Numbered from the stretch's first letter, positions 16,387 through 24,152 are shown. The stretch: 32,003 bases of DNA from Candidatus Izemoplasma sp. (GCA_007131405.1 SLQR01000110.1:1-32003); one strand, 5' to 3'. The notes: generated by a model from the sequence alone, not told the origin. Numbers and translations: made by a program.

Positions 16387-17454
16387 ATGGCTAAAGTATT
16401 AATGAAAGGGAACGAAGCGATGGCGCTTGCAGCAATCAAAGGTGGCTGCGATGCATTTTTCGGGTATCCGATTACGCCGCAAAACGAAATCCCTGAATAT
16501 CTTTCCTATCATATGCAAGAACACGGTCGTGTTTTTGTTCAAGCGGAAAGTGAAGTGGCTGCGATTAACATGGTATACGGAGCAGCAGGGGCTGGAGCAC
16601 GTGTGTTAACGTCCTCATCAAGTCCAGGTATTGCCTTAAAACAAGAAGGGATTAGTTACATAGTTGGAAGTGAACTTCCAGCAGTGATTATCAACGTTAT
16701 GCGTGGGGGACCAGGTCTTGGTGGTATTCAGCCAAGTCAAGGCGACTACAATCAAGTAACACGCGGTGGCGGAAATGGCGATTATCATTTGCTCGCATTT
16801 GCCCCAGAAACGTTACAAGAAACGGTTGATATCGTTAAACAATCATTTGATTTAGCGGATTATTACCGTAACCCGGTTATGATTGCGGTCGATGGATTAA
16901 TCGGTCAGATGATGGAGCCTGTTGACATAGATAAAGAAGTCGAACAAAAAACACTCGAAGAAAAAACATGGGCCTCGGATGGAACAAGTGGAAAACGTGG
17001 CAGAGTTAACAAAATTGTTTCGTTGCACCTCGATCCATACGATCTTGAAAAACACAACTTGAAATTAAAAGCAAAATACGATGAAATGGTCGAAAAAGAA
17101 CAACGTTATGAAATGATTGACACCGACGATGCAGAAATCGTTATTGTTGCGTATGGTTCGATGGCACGTATTGCACGCAGTGCAGTTAAAGAACTACGTA
17201 ACGAAGGTGTTAAAGTTGGAATTATTCGTCCAATTACGATTTGGCCGTTCCCAGAGAAAGCATTTGATGAACTGCCAGAATCTGTGCATACCTTATTAAC
17301 GGTAGAAATGAGCCTTGGTCAAATGTTGCAAGATGTAAAAATTGTGAACCAAGGTCGCTACCAACTTGAATTTTACGGACGTGCCGGTGGCGTTGTGCCT
17401 GAGGCATCGGAAATTATGGACCAAGTTCGTAAACACCTTAAGGGGGCAAAATAA
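16387..17454 (+). CDS. vorB: 2-oxoacid:ferredoxin oxidoreductase alpha subunit
   Basis: A 355-aa subunit holding the pyrimidine-binding and domain II parts of a thiamine-diphosphate enzyme that turns branched-chain 2-oxo acids and CoA into acyl-CoA, CO2 and reduced ferredoxin (EC 1.2.7.7 if the substrate guess is right). GNEAMALAAIKGGC, GYPITPQNE, QAESEVAAINM (the Glu that activates the cofactor) and TSSSSPGIALKQEG are diagnostic. AAGGAG sits upstream of the ATG. The stop overlaps the beta-subunit start by one base in TAATG. 2-oxoglutarate or pyruvate specificity cannot be ruled out from sequence alone. Confidence 0.9.
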   Translation: MAKVLMKGNEAMALAAIKGGCDAFFGYPITPQNEIPEYLSYHMQEHGRVFVQAESEVAAINMVYGAAGAGARVLTSSSSPGIALKQEGISYIVGSELPAVIINVMRGGPGLGGIQPSQGDYNQVTRGGGNGDYHLLAFAPETLQETVDIVKQSFDLADYYRNPVMIAVDGLIGQMMEPVDIDKEVEQKTLEEKTWASDGTSGKRGRVNKIVSLHLDPYDLEKHNLKLKAKYDEMVEKEQRYEMIDTDDAEIVIVAYGSMARIARSAVKELRNEGVKVGIIRPITIWPFPEKAFDELPESVHTLLTVEMSLGQMLQDVKIVNQGRYQLEFYGRAGGVVPEASEIMDQVRKHLKGAK

Positions 17455-18215
17455 TGAAAACACAAACTGTGTATAAACCAACCGGTGGATTAACCGATCG
17501 ACCACTTAGTTATTGCCCTGGTTGTACTCATGGAATCATTCATAAACTCGTAGGCGAAGTTCTAGAAGAAAAAGGGTTACTTGATGAAACGGTCGCTATT
17601 GCAAGTGTTGGATGCAGTGTTATGAGCTATGAATTCTTTAACTGTGACACCCAACAAGCAGCACATGGTCGTGCACCAGCTGTGGCAACAGGGATTAAAC
17701 GTGTTCGCCCAGATGCAACCGTATTCACCTACCAAGGCGATGGAGACTTAGCGTCAATTGGGATGGCTGAAATTGTGCATGCAGCACACCGCGGTGAAAA
17801 CATAACTGTCGTGTTTGTGAACAACGCAATTTACGGAATGACTGGTGGCCAAATGGCGCCGACGACGTTGATTGGTCAAAAAACAACCACGTCACCACGT
17901 GGGCGTGACCAAGGGAACACCGGACTGCCTTTACGTATGTCTGAATTGCTTGCAACGGTACCAGGTTCAACCTATTTAGAACGCGTATCCGTGCATGATC
18001 CAAAACATATTCGTAAAGCAAAAAAAGCGCTTGAAAAAGCCTTTGATGTCCAAGAGAAAAAACAAGGATTTTCAATGATTGAATTTATCTCAACATGCCC
18101 TGTAAACTGGGGGATGACACCGAATGATTCCCTTAACTGGGCGGTGGACAATTTAATTCCTTACTATCCACTTGGTGTGTATAAAGACGCAACTAAGGGG
18201 GATGACAATGCCTAA
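17454..18215 (+). CDS. vorA: 2-oxoacid:ferredoxin oxidoreductase beta (TPP-binding) subunit
   Basis: A 253-aa thiamine-diphosphate-binding subunit. YCPGCTHG carries C21 and C24, which with another cysteine can ligate the proximal cluster. The cofactor motif begins GDGDLASIG and continues to VFVNNAIYGMTGGQ, the Mg/diphosphate-binding loop of the family. It starts one base inside vorB and its last 8 bases overlap vorC, so subunit synthesis is tightly coupled. Confidence 0.92.
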   Translation: MKTQTVYKPTGGLTDRPLSYCPGCTHGIIHKLVGEVLEEKGLLDETVAIASVGCSVMSYEFFNCDTQQAAHGRAPAVATGIKRVRPDATVFTYQGDGDLASIGMAEIVHAAHRGENITVVFVNNAIYGMTGGQMAPTTLIGQKTTTSPRGRDQGNTGLPLRMSELLATVPGSTYLERVSVHDPKHIRKAKKALEKAFDVQEKKQGFSMIEFISTCPVNWGMTPNDSLNWAVDNLIPYYPLGVYKDATKGDDNA

Positions 18216-18756
18216 AACCGAACAAGTCATTATTGCTGGATTTGGAGGGCAAGGGGTTATGCTTATTGGTCAAATTTTATCGTATGTCGCGACCAATGAA
18301 GAACTAAATACGGTTTGGATTCCTTCGTATGGTCCAGAAACACGTGGGGGAACCGCCAATTGTTCAGTTTCAATTTCTGAAGAGATGATTAATTCACCCA
18401 TTGTAACGGCCCCTGACTCAGTGATTGCAATGAATTTGCCATCACTACAAAAATTCGAGCCGAAACTTAAAAAAGATGGAATATTACTCGTAAACAACTC
18501 AGCGGTTAAAGATTATGATTACCGTAAAGACTTACGCGTTATTGAACTCGATGCAAACAAAGAAGCTCTTGAACTTGGGAACTTAAAAGTTGCAAACATG
18601 ATTCTGCTTGGTGCCTACATTGAAGTCACAAAGGTCTTCGAAAAAGATGCCATTACGAACATATTTAAAAAGATTTTTTCTGGCGACAAAGCAAAACTTA
18701 TTGACTTAAATGTTAGAGCCCTCGAACGAGGCATGGAAATCGCCAAACAACATTAA
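18208..18756 (+). CDS. vorC: 2-oxoacid:ferredoxin oxidoreductase gamma subunit
   Basis: A 182-aa domain that binds CoA in this enzyme family. The N-terminal AGFGGQGVMLIGQIL and the PSYGPETRGGTANCSV segment are its signature. The ATG at 18208 follows GGGGG at 6 nt; ATGs at 18202 and 18172 are in frame but respectively abut that site or lie deep in vorA. The order delta-alpha-beta-gamma is the usual one for VOR and KOR type enzymes. Confidence 0.92.
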   Translation: MPKTEQVIIAGFGGQGVMLIGQILSYVATNEELNTVWIPSYGPETRGGTANCSVSISEEMINSPIVTAPDSVIAMNLPSLQKFEPKLKKDGILLVNNSAVKDYDYRKDLRVIELDANKEALELGNLKVANMILLGAYIEVTKVFEKDAITNIFKKIFSGDKAKLIDLNVRALERGMEIAKQH

Positions 18757-18780
18757 CCGCAAACAAAGGAAGTGAACCCT

Positions 18781-19842
18781 ATGAAGATCTTAACGATCAA
18801 CCCAGGTTCGACGAGCACCAAGGTTGCTGTGTTTAATGGGTTAAAACGTATTGCAAAAGCTACCATCAAACATGATGATGGCGAAATGCTGACGTTTGAA
18901 ACACTCGCCGATCAAATTCCTATGCGTCAGACTGTAATCCTTGATTTCTTAAGAGAATACGATTTTCGCTTAAATGAGATTGATGGCTTTATCGGTCGCG
19001 GAGGGCTATTACGCCCGCTAAGCAGTGGCTTATACGAAGTCAATGATGCAATGATTAAGGATTTAAAAAGCAACACCTATGGTACCCACGCCTCAAATCT
19101 CGGTGGTCTTATAGCCCATCAACTGGCAAGTAGCGTAGACAAAAAAGCGTACATTGCCGATCCAGTCGTTGTTGATGAGATGGATAATGTTGCGAAAATG
19201 AGTGGCTTAAATGGCATTGAACGACGCAGTTTATTTCATGCGTTAAACCAAAAAGCTGTTGCTCGTAAATACGCAGAAAAAGTGGATATACCCTATGAAC
19301 ACTTAAACGTCATCGTGGCTCACCTTGGTGGTGGTATCAGTATTGGTTACCATAAACAAGGTCGCGTGGTTGATGTAAACAATGCCCTTGATGGGGATGG
19401 ACCGTTTTCACCAGAACGCACCGGTGGCTTACCAGTCTGTAGTGTGATTGATCTTGCCTACAGCGGCCAGCATACCAAAAAAGAACTGCAAAAACTTATT
19501 CATGGCTATGGTGGAATGTTTAGTTACTTAAACACCAAGGACGCAGAAGAAGTATCTGACATGCTTGCCTCAGGTCGTGTTGAAGCGAGCCGAGTCGTAA
19601 ACGCCATGGTGTATCAAATTGCCAAAGAAATCGGTGGACTTTATGCCGTTTCACGCGGGGCGCTTGATGCCATTATCCTAACCGGTGGCTTAGCGTATAA
19701 TCAAGACCTTATCCAACCACTGATTGAAATGATTGATCACTTAGGTGAAATTGTCATTTATCCAGGAGAAAATGAACTTGAAGCGTTAGCGTTTAATATG
19801 CATGCCTTTTTAAGCGGACGCATCAAACCAAAAGATTATTAA
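18781..19842 (+). CDS. buk: Butyrate kinase (branched-chain fatty acid kinase)
   Basis: A 353-aa acetokinase-family enzyme (EC 2.7.2.7) that converts acyl phosphate and ADP to the fatty acid and ATP. The N-terminal phosphate loop is INPGSTSTKVAVF; VAHLGGGISIGYH and DGDGPFSPERTGGLP contain the substrate and nucleotide-binding residues; a GGLAYNQ adenosine motif lies near the C-terminus. AAAGGAAG precedes the ATG at 18781; a GTG at 18772 is in frame but within that site. In this operon its natural substrates are probably isovaleryl, isobutyryl and 2-methylbutyryl phosphate. The phosphotransbutyrylase usually found beside it is absent here. Confidence 0.93.
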   Translation: MKILTINPGSTSTKVAVFNGLKRIAKATIKHDDGEMLTFETLADQIPMRQTVILDFLREYDFRLNEIDGFIGRGGLLRPLSSGLYEVNDAMIKDLKSNTYGTHASNLGGLIAHQLASSVDKKAYIADPVVVDEMDNVAKMSGLNGIERRSLFHALNQKAVARKYAEKVDIPYEHLNVIVAHLGGGISIGYHKQGRVVDVNNALDGDGPFSPERTGGLPVCSVIDLAYSGQHTKKELQKLIHGYGGMFSYLNTKDAEEVSDMLASGRVEASRVVNAMVYQIAKEIGGLYAVSRGALDAIILTGGLAYNQDLIQPLIEMIDHLGEIVIYPGENELEALAFNMHAFLSGRIKPKDY

Positions 19843-19846
19843 CAAT

Positions 19847-19876
19847 AAAACTGCATTCATCGAATGCAGTTTTTTT
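19847..19876 (+). terminator. Intrinsic terminator after buk
   Basis: AAAACTGCATTC (19847-19858) pairs fully with GAATGCAGTTTT (19862-19873) across a 3-nt loop, followed by more T. It ends the branched-chain amino acid operon. Confidence 0.9.
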
Positions 19877-19932
19877 AGTGTTTAAAGGTTTTTAAGCGAA
19901 AAAAAATGGTATGCTATAAACGAGGTGATTGT

Positions 19933-20607
19933 ATGCGTGTCATGATTATTGAAGACCATATAAAAATAAACAATCTCATTACCCTTTATTGCCAACAAGA
20001 CGGTTTTGATACGGTGTCGTTTTTTTCCGCAGAAGACGCATTAACCTACAGCAAAAACCATGCCGTTGATGTTATTATTACCGATCTTATGCTTAAAGAA
20101 ATGTCAGGTGAAACCCTGATTCAAACCTTGCGTGAAGTCAGCGATGTTTATATTATTGTCGTTTCAGCAAAAACAAGCGATGACGAGCGCATCGATGTGT
20201 TAAAACTTGGCGCCGATGATTACATTACCAAGCCCTTTTCAATTGATGAACTCATGGTGAGACTGCATAATGCATCGAAACGACTCAATCTCACACGTCC
20301 CCTTGAATACACGTTTCACGAAGGCGCGATTCGTTTAAACCCGATTGAAAAACATGTTCGCGTTAATCACACACGCATCAATTTAACACGAAACGAGTTT
20401 GAAACCTTTTTAACCCTTGTTAATCACCCATACCAAACCTTATCACGCAGTCAAATACTTGAACAAAGTAATTTATCAGAAGATGCCTTTGACCGCGTGA
20501 TCGATGTCTACATTAAAAACATTCGTAAGAAACTTGGACCACACAAAAACCTAATTAAAACCATGTATGGTGAAGGGTATCAGTTTGTAGGTGAACGCGA
20601 TGCGTAA
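19933..20607 (+). CDS. OmpR/PhoB-family response regulator
   Basis: A 224-aa DNA-binding response regulator. The receiver domain (about 1-120) has the acidic pair E7-D8, phospho-acceptor D51 in IITDLML, S78 and K100 in YITKPF. The C-terminal winged-helix domain (about 130-220) ends with the typical GEGYQF. GAGGTGAT lies just upstream of the ATG at 19933; an upstream in-frame ATG at 19906 is unlikely because it overlaps probable promoter sequence (TGCTATAAA, 19912-19920). It overlaps the histidine kinase by 8 bases. A copper or metal role is suggested only by the CueP-like gene downstream. Confidence 0.92.
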   Translation: MRVMIIEDHIKINNLITLYCQQDGFDTVSFFSAEDALTYSKNHAVDVIITDLMLKEMSGETLIQTLREVSDVYIIVVSAKTSDDERIDVLKLGADDYITKPFSIDELMVRLHNASKRLNLTRPLEYTFHEGAIRLNPIEKHVRVNHTRINLTRNEFETFLTLVNHPYQTLSRSQILEQSNLSEDAFDRVIDVYIKNIRKKLGPHKNLIKTMYGEGYQFVGERDA

Positions 20608-21838
20608 ACTTGAAACCTTTTTAAGAAAGCGTGTTATTTTAGCGTACACACTTTTTTATACACTTGTATTTATTCTCATTAATATTACCTTTGTGTGGTT
20701 AAATGTACGGTATATTGATGCAACGATTGATGATCAAAATAGCTCGCTTATAGAGATGATGGAGCATTTAATCGAAGAACGGGATGAAGCAACGGCATTG
20801 CTCTTTTTAGAACATTACGGGCATACGCATTCTGTCTATTTACGCTATGAAGGCTTAATATCCCAAGACAGTTATGAAACATACGAAGCACCAACGCAAT
20901 ACGATACGTATACCATTTATGCCCACAACACAACCTACGCCGTGCTCCATATCGATAATGTCCAATCCACGTTAATCCAAACCAATACACGCTTTATCGT
21001 CTCGTTTAATGTCATCTTTTTTGCCGTCTTTTTAACGGGACTCTTTGTGCTTCAACTTTATATTCGCCACCAAACAACCCGCATCATCGATGACATGGGC
21101 CAACTAAAAAAACACATTCAAAACCTTAAGACACGTGAAGCGTATTACTTTGATGATTTTGAAATGATTGACCAGGCTTTTGAGGAAAAAATCACCGCCA
21201 TTGAATCACTAAAAAAAGCCCACACAAAAAAAATCCGCACCCTAACCCATGACATCAAAACGCCTCTCACTATTTTAAAAACGATGCTTGAAGGCCTTGA
21301 ACAAGAGCGTCTATCTCTAAATAGCGAAACCCTTTCAAGCATGCTAGAAGAAATTGATGTGATGAATGATTTAATTCCACGCATCATTGAAACCCCAGAA
21401 CCGAAACTGATTAAAAAACACAATGCAAAAACAATGATCTCAGACTATCTCAATAAAATAACGCCGCTCTTTGAATCACGAAGTATCGCTTTCGACGTGT
21501 CATTAGAAGATGCCCATCTCGACATCGAAGCGGGTGATTTTATCCGTATTCTAGATCATTTACTGATGAATGTTTACCATCATGCAAGTGATACAAAGAC
21601 CGTGCACCTGGATTTGCGAGCTGACCCATTGACGTTCACGTTAAAAGACGAAGGACCAGCCATAAAATCACGCATTATTGAAGCGCTTAATCGTGATTTA
21701 CCTTCAAGTAAATCAAGCAAACAAGGGACGGGAATTGGACTCTTTGTGGTCCGCGATATTGTGTCTGAATATGGTGGAACCCTCACCATTGACACAACTC
21801 AACATCACAACATTATCACCATTACCTTTCCTTCATAA
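20600..21838 (+). CDS. Membrane sensor histidine kinase
   Basis: A 412-aa kinase partner of the preceding regulator. Two membrane segments (about 12-35 and 132-155) enclose an extracytoplasmic sensor of about 95 residues with the His-bearing stretch EHYGHTHS. A short linker leads to the dimerisation/phosphotransfer helix with H217 in RTLTHDIKTPL, then an ATPase domain with DHLLMN, KDEGP and GTGIGLFVVRDIV. AGGTGA at 20589 precedes the ATG at 20600. The stop codon lies inside the first unit of an 11-bp direct repeat that may be the operator of the next genes. Confidence 0.92.
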   Translation: MRKLETFLRKRVILAYTLFYTLVFILINITFVWLNVRYIDATIDDQNSSLIEMMEHLIEERDEATALLFLEHYGHTHSVYLRYEGLISQDSYETYEAPTQYDTYTIYAHNTTYAVLHIDNVQSTLIQTNTRFIVSFNVIFFAVFLTGLFVLQLYIRHQTTRIIDDMGQLKKHIQNLKTREAYYFDDFEMIDQAFEEKITAIESLKKAHTKKIRTLTHDIKTPLTILKTMLEGLEQERLSLNSETLSSMLEEIDVMNDLIPRIIETPEPKLIKKHNAKTMISDYLNKITPLFESRSIAFDVSLEDAHLDIEAGDFIRILDHLLMNVYHHASDTKTVHLDLRADPLTFTLKDEGPAIKSRIIEALNRDLPSSKSSKQGTGIGLFVVRDIVSEYGGTLTIDTTQHHNIITITFPS

Positions 21839-21863
21839 TTCCTTCATAATTTCATCGTATAGT
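21828..21863 (+). promoter_or_regulatory. Tandem 11-bp repeat and -10 box before the SHOCT gene (candidate regulator operator)
   Basis: CCTTCATAATT occurs twice head to tail at 21830-21840 and 21841-21851. The repeated hexamer TTCATA, with 5-bp spacing, fits the Pho-box style TT(A/C/T)A(C/T)A of OmpR-family regulators. A -10-like TATAGT follows at 21858-21863 with no recognisable -35, as expected of an activator-dependent promoter whose -35 region is covered by the repeats. The GAGGTGA site and ATG of the next gene follow. Confidence 0.5.
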
Positions 21864-21882
21864 AGGGTTAAGAGGTGAAATC

Positions 21883-22179
21883 ATGAAAATTATAAATTAT
21901 ATGCTACTCGGTTTAATTATTGCGGTGGCGTTGTTGTTGTTTTTTAATCCGAGCATGCTTGGGTTTGGCCGTTATTCTACTCGACACATGCACGGATTTG
22001 GCATGGCTTGGGTATGGCTTTTAGTTATATTCGGTGTGATGTTTGTGAGTTTTCCACATCCCACACACGATGAAGAAACGATTATTCGATGCCGTTACGC
22101 AAAAGGTGAAATTGATGATCATGAATATAAGCGCATCATTAAAACACTAAAAAAGGAGAATGACCATGAAGAGTATTAA
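21883..22179 (+). CDS. Small SHOCT-domain membrane protein
   Basis: A 98-aa protein with two membrane segments (about 6-21 and 41-57) joined by a His/Met-rich turn, RHMHGFGMAW, and a cytoplasmic C-terminal SHOCT-like motif (about 67-90: YAKGEIDDHEYKRIIKTL). SHOCT is a short helical module found at the ends of many small membrane proteins; its role is usually unknown. The His/Met turn could bind metal. Strong GAGGTGA ribosome site. It overlaps the next gene by 14 bases. Confidence 0.75.
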   Translation: MKIINYMLLGLIIAVALLLFFNPSMLGFGRYSTRHMHGFGMAWVWLLVIFGVMFVSFPHPTHDEETIIRCRYAKGEIDDHEYKRIIKTLKKENDHEEY

Positions 22180-22717
22180 ATTAATCATCGTACTTGCCAT
22201 TTTACTTTCCGTGGGTGTCTTTGCCTATTGGTTGAATAACCCATCCGAAGAACGATACTTACGCCGCTATGATCTTGAAGGCTTAAGCGCAGAAGAAATG
22301 GTTGAGTCTCTTGACCGTGCCACCATCGACCCAAATAAACTTATAGCCGGCATAAGTGCACATACGCTAACACTCTATTTTGAGGATGCCACATTTGCCT
22401 ATGCGATTGATGAAGAATTGTTTTATTTATCGCTAGCACCCTATATTACCTTCACCCATCCTTGTGGGACACACAGTTTAACAACCTGCCAAGGGGAGCT
22501 TGCGAATGAAACGTTCTTTGTACGCATTACCGATCTTGATGGGACGGTTTACTATGAAGGTGATTACACAGCGTATGACAACGGCTTTAAAGGATTTTGG
22601 TTGCCACGACACACCACCGTGGATATTGAGATTGAATACCAAGATTTAAGCGCAACCCAACAACTTACCACCAGTGATGATGCCGATACATGCATGACCA
22701 CATTAGAACTTAAATAA
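22166..22717 (+). CDS. cueP: CueP-family metal-binding protein, membrane anchored
   Basis: A 183-aa protein with an N-terminal hydrophobic signal or anchor (about 4-23) and an extracytoplasmic body. The C-terminal half reads like CueP: HPCGTHSLTTCQGEL, NGFKGFWLPR and DADTCMTTLEL. Cysteines C100, C108 and C176 are spaced 8 and 68 apart, the same spacing as the three functional cysteines (96, 104, 172) I recall for Salmonella CueP, a periplasmic copper-binding protein. Copper binding here is inferred. GGAG lies 7 nt before the ATG at 22166; ATG 22160 is an alternative. Co-transcription with the SHOCT protein is likely; a terminator follows. Confidence 0.8.
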   Translation: MKSIKLIIVLAILLSVGVFAYWLNNPSEERYLRRYDLEGLSAEEMVESLDRATIDPNKLIAGISAHTLTLYFEDATFAYAIDEELFYLSLAPYITFTHPCGTHSLTTCQGELANETFFVRITDLDGTVYYEGDYTAYDNGFKGFWLPRHTTVDIEIEYQDLSATQQLTTSDDADTCMTTLELK

Positions 22718-22721
22718 GGTG

Positions 22722-22752
22722 AAGACGAAGACAGAAAGTCTTTGTCTTTTTT
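22722..22752 (+). terminator. Intrinsic terminator after cueP
   Basis: AAGACGAAGAC (22722-22732) pairs with GTCTTTGTCTT (22738-22748) with one G-U pair and an AGAAA loop, followed by a T run to 22752. Confidence 0.85.
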
Positions 22753-22759
22753 CATGCCG

Positions 22760-22768
22760 TGGTATAAT
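22760..22768 (+). promoter_or_regulatory. Extended -10 promoter of the small membrane protein gene
   Basis: TGGTATAAT (TG at 22760, TATAAT 22763-22768) lies just past the cueP terminator; only a weak -35 (TTTGTC at 22741) is present. Expected start near 22775. Confidence 0.6.
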
Positions 22769-22789
22769 AATAGAAAAGGTGGTGAAGCC

Positions 22790-23044
22790 ATGAATAAAAA
22801 TATTCGAACGTTGCGTTCCATCACAAGCGTCTTAGTCCTTGTACTCGCAGGCTTGCTTTTTTTCCGTGTCTTTGACACAGCGTATTTAATTAGTTTTAAT
22901 GTCCTAGCCATTAGCGCATTGTTTATCGTCTTAACGTATGAAGCGGTTATTTTGCAAAACACCGTTCAAGCAAAACGGCTTTTAATCATCGGACTATTTT
23001 TATTTATTCTTGGATTAATTTTGCTGATTTCAGCCATTCGATAA
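22790..23044 (+). CDS. Small three-helix membrane protein of unknown function
   Basis: An 84-aa protein with three predicted membrane segments (about 10-26, 31-52, 62-82) and short basic ends, no recognisable domain and no cysteine. AAGGTGGTGA precedes the ATG. It has its own extended -10 promoter and is followed by a hairpin with a T tail, so it may be an independent unit or be co-transcribed with the zinc-ribbon gene by readthrough. Function unknown. Confidence 0.65.
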   Translation: MNKNIRTLRSITSVLVLVLAGLLFFRVFDTAYLISFNVLAISALFIVLTYEAVILQNTVQAKRLLIIGLFLFILGLILLISAIR

Positions 23045-23052
23045 AGAAAAAG

Positions 23053-23093
23053 AACACTCTACACTTACTATAGAAGTGAAAGGAGTGTTTTTT
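23053..23093 (+). terminator. Hairpin with T tail overlapping the next ribosome binding site
   Basis: AACACTC (23053-23059) pairs with GAGTGTT (23083-23089), with an inner stem CACTT (23062-23066) / AAGTG (23074-23078), and a run of six T follows directly before the ATG at 23094. The AAGGAGTG ribosome binding site of the next gene is in the 3' arm. It can act as a terminator for the upstream gene and, if read through, hide the downstream site. Confidence 0.6.
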
Positions 23094-23483
23094 ATGCCAG
23101 TATGCGATGTGTGTCAAAATTTTTATGTTCGAAGTCAAACGTTTGAGCGATTGTTGTCGTTTAAAAGACTTTGCTTAATGTGTGAGACCTATGGTCGTTA
23201 CACATTAAACCATGATGTCATCCCCATGAGTTACAACACCCTTGAAGTTTACTCTTTCGATGCTTATGAACACCCAGCATTGACCAAACGTTTCTTTGAG
23301 TGGTTAATCAACCGTCCGCAATCGTCGGTCCTCTTTTATGACCATACGTTTGGTGAACACTTAGAGGCATTGTCAATATGCAATGCTTTACTTAAGCCGT
23401 TTCGTCTTTTTAATTATCAAAAAATACCGACAAAATTTCTCGTCGCGCTTGAAGAAAAAGTTGCTTTTATGTCAGAAAAATGA
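23094..23483 (+). CDS. Zinc-ribbon protein, possibly a reduced ComFC
   Basis: A 129-aa protein with a CxxC-x19-CxxC ribbon (C4, C7, C27, C30) and a helical/beta remainder with no clear catalytic motif. The ribbon and the following segment (DAYEHPALTKRFFEWL) faintly resemble the N-terminal half of ComFC, the competence phosphoribosyltransferase-like protein, and comFC lies near hpf and secA in Bacillus. The phosphoribosyltransferase motif itself is missing and the protein is about half the size. It may therefore be a shrunken ComFC with a new role, or an unrelated ribbon protein. AAAGGAG precedes the ATG but is inside a hairpin. Confidence 0.6.
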   Translation: MPVCDVCQNFYVRSQTFERLLSFKRLCLMCETYGRYTLNHDVIPMSYNTLEVYSFDAYEHPALTKRFFEWLINRPQSSVLFYDHTFGEHLEALSICNALLKPFRLFNYQKIPTKFLVALEEKVAFMSEK

Positions 23484-23490
23484 AACGATA

Positions 23491-23521
23491 TTGACGATAA
23501 AAAATCGCTCTATGTTATAAT
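23491..23521 (+). promoter_or_regulatory. Promoter of hpf
   Basis: TTGACG (23491-23496) and an extended -10 TGTTATAAT (TATAAT 23516-23521) with a rather long 19-bp spacer. The expected start is near 23528, just upstream of the AAAAGGAG ribosome binding site. Confidence 0.7.
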
Positions 23522-23550
23522 GAATATATAAACCAAAAGGAGATGATTTT

Positions 23551-24090
23551 ATGCTCGTTGAAGTAAGAGGCAAAAATGGATTCGAAGTCACTGAGGCGAT
23601 TGAGAACTATGCGAAGGATAAACTCGGAAAAGTTGAACGCTATTTTCGAGAAGAACTGGATGCTTTCGTTGTGTGTAAGACCTACAAAGACCACCATCGT
23701 GTGGAAGTGACCATTCCAACCAAGTATTACACCATGCGTGCAGAGGTAAAGGAAGAGGACATGTACGCTGCAATTGATTCAGCCATTGATAAGTTGGAAA
23801 GCCAAATCCGCAAAAACAAAACCAAAATCACTCGAAGTCTCCAAAAAAAAGAAGGCGTCGCCGATATCTTTCAGGAGGATATCGATTTAGAGGCTCTCGA
23901 AAGAGAACTCGTTAAATCACCGGTTCGAAAGAAAGCGATTGAACTTGAAAAAATGTCAACGGATGAAGCCATCACTGCGATGGAAATGCTCGGTCATGAT
24001 TTCTTTATCTATCGCGATGATGAAACGGAACAAACTTGTGTAGTGTACTTACGAAATGATGGAAAATACGCCGTCATTGAAACTGAATAA
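23551..24090 (+). CDS. hpf: Long-form ribosome hibernation promoting factor
   Basis: A 179-aa long HPF. The N-terminal S30AE domain (about 1-100) binds the decoding centre of the 30S subunit, and the C-terminal domain (about 122-179, with DEAITAMEMLGHDFFIYRD) promotes 100S ribosome dimers in resting cells. The long form is typical of Gram-positive bacteria. Own promoter and terminator; AAAGGAGATG precedes the start. Position directly before secA is as in Bacillus. Confidence 0.95.
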   Translation: MLVEVRGKNGFEVTEAIENYAKDKLGKVERYFREELDAFVVCKTYKDHHRVEVTIPTKYYTMRAEVKEEDMYAAIDSAIDKLESQIRKNKTKITRSLQKKEGVADIFQEDIDLEALERELVKSPVRKKAIELEKMSTDEAITAMEMLGHDFFIYRDDETEQTCVVYLRNDGKYAVIETE

Positions 24091-24092
24091 AC

Positions 24093-24117
24093 AAAATGCG
24101 CCCCTAGGCGCATTTTT
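24093..24117 (+). terminator. Intrinsic terminator after hpf
   Basis: AAAATGCGCC (24093-24102) pairs with GGCGCATTTT (24107-24116) across a CCTA loop, with T following. Confidence 0.9.
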
Positions 24118-24152
24118 CTTGGAAAAAAGCGTGTTAGAAGCAGTGAAATGCT

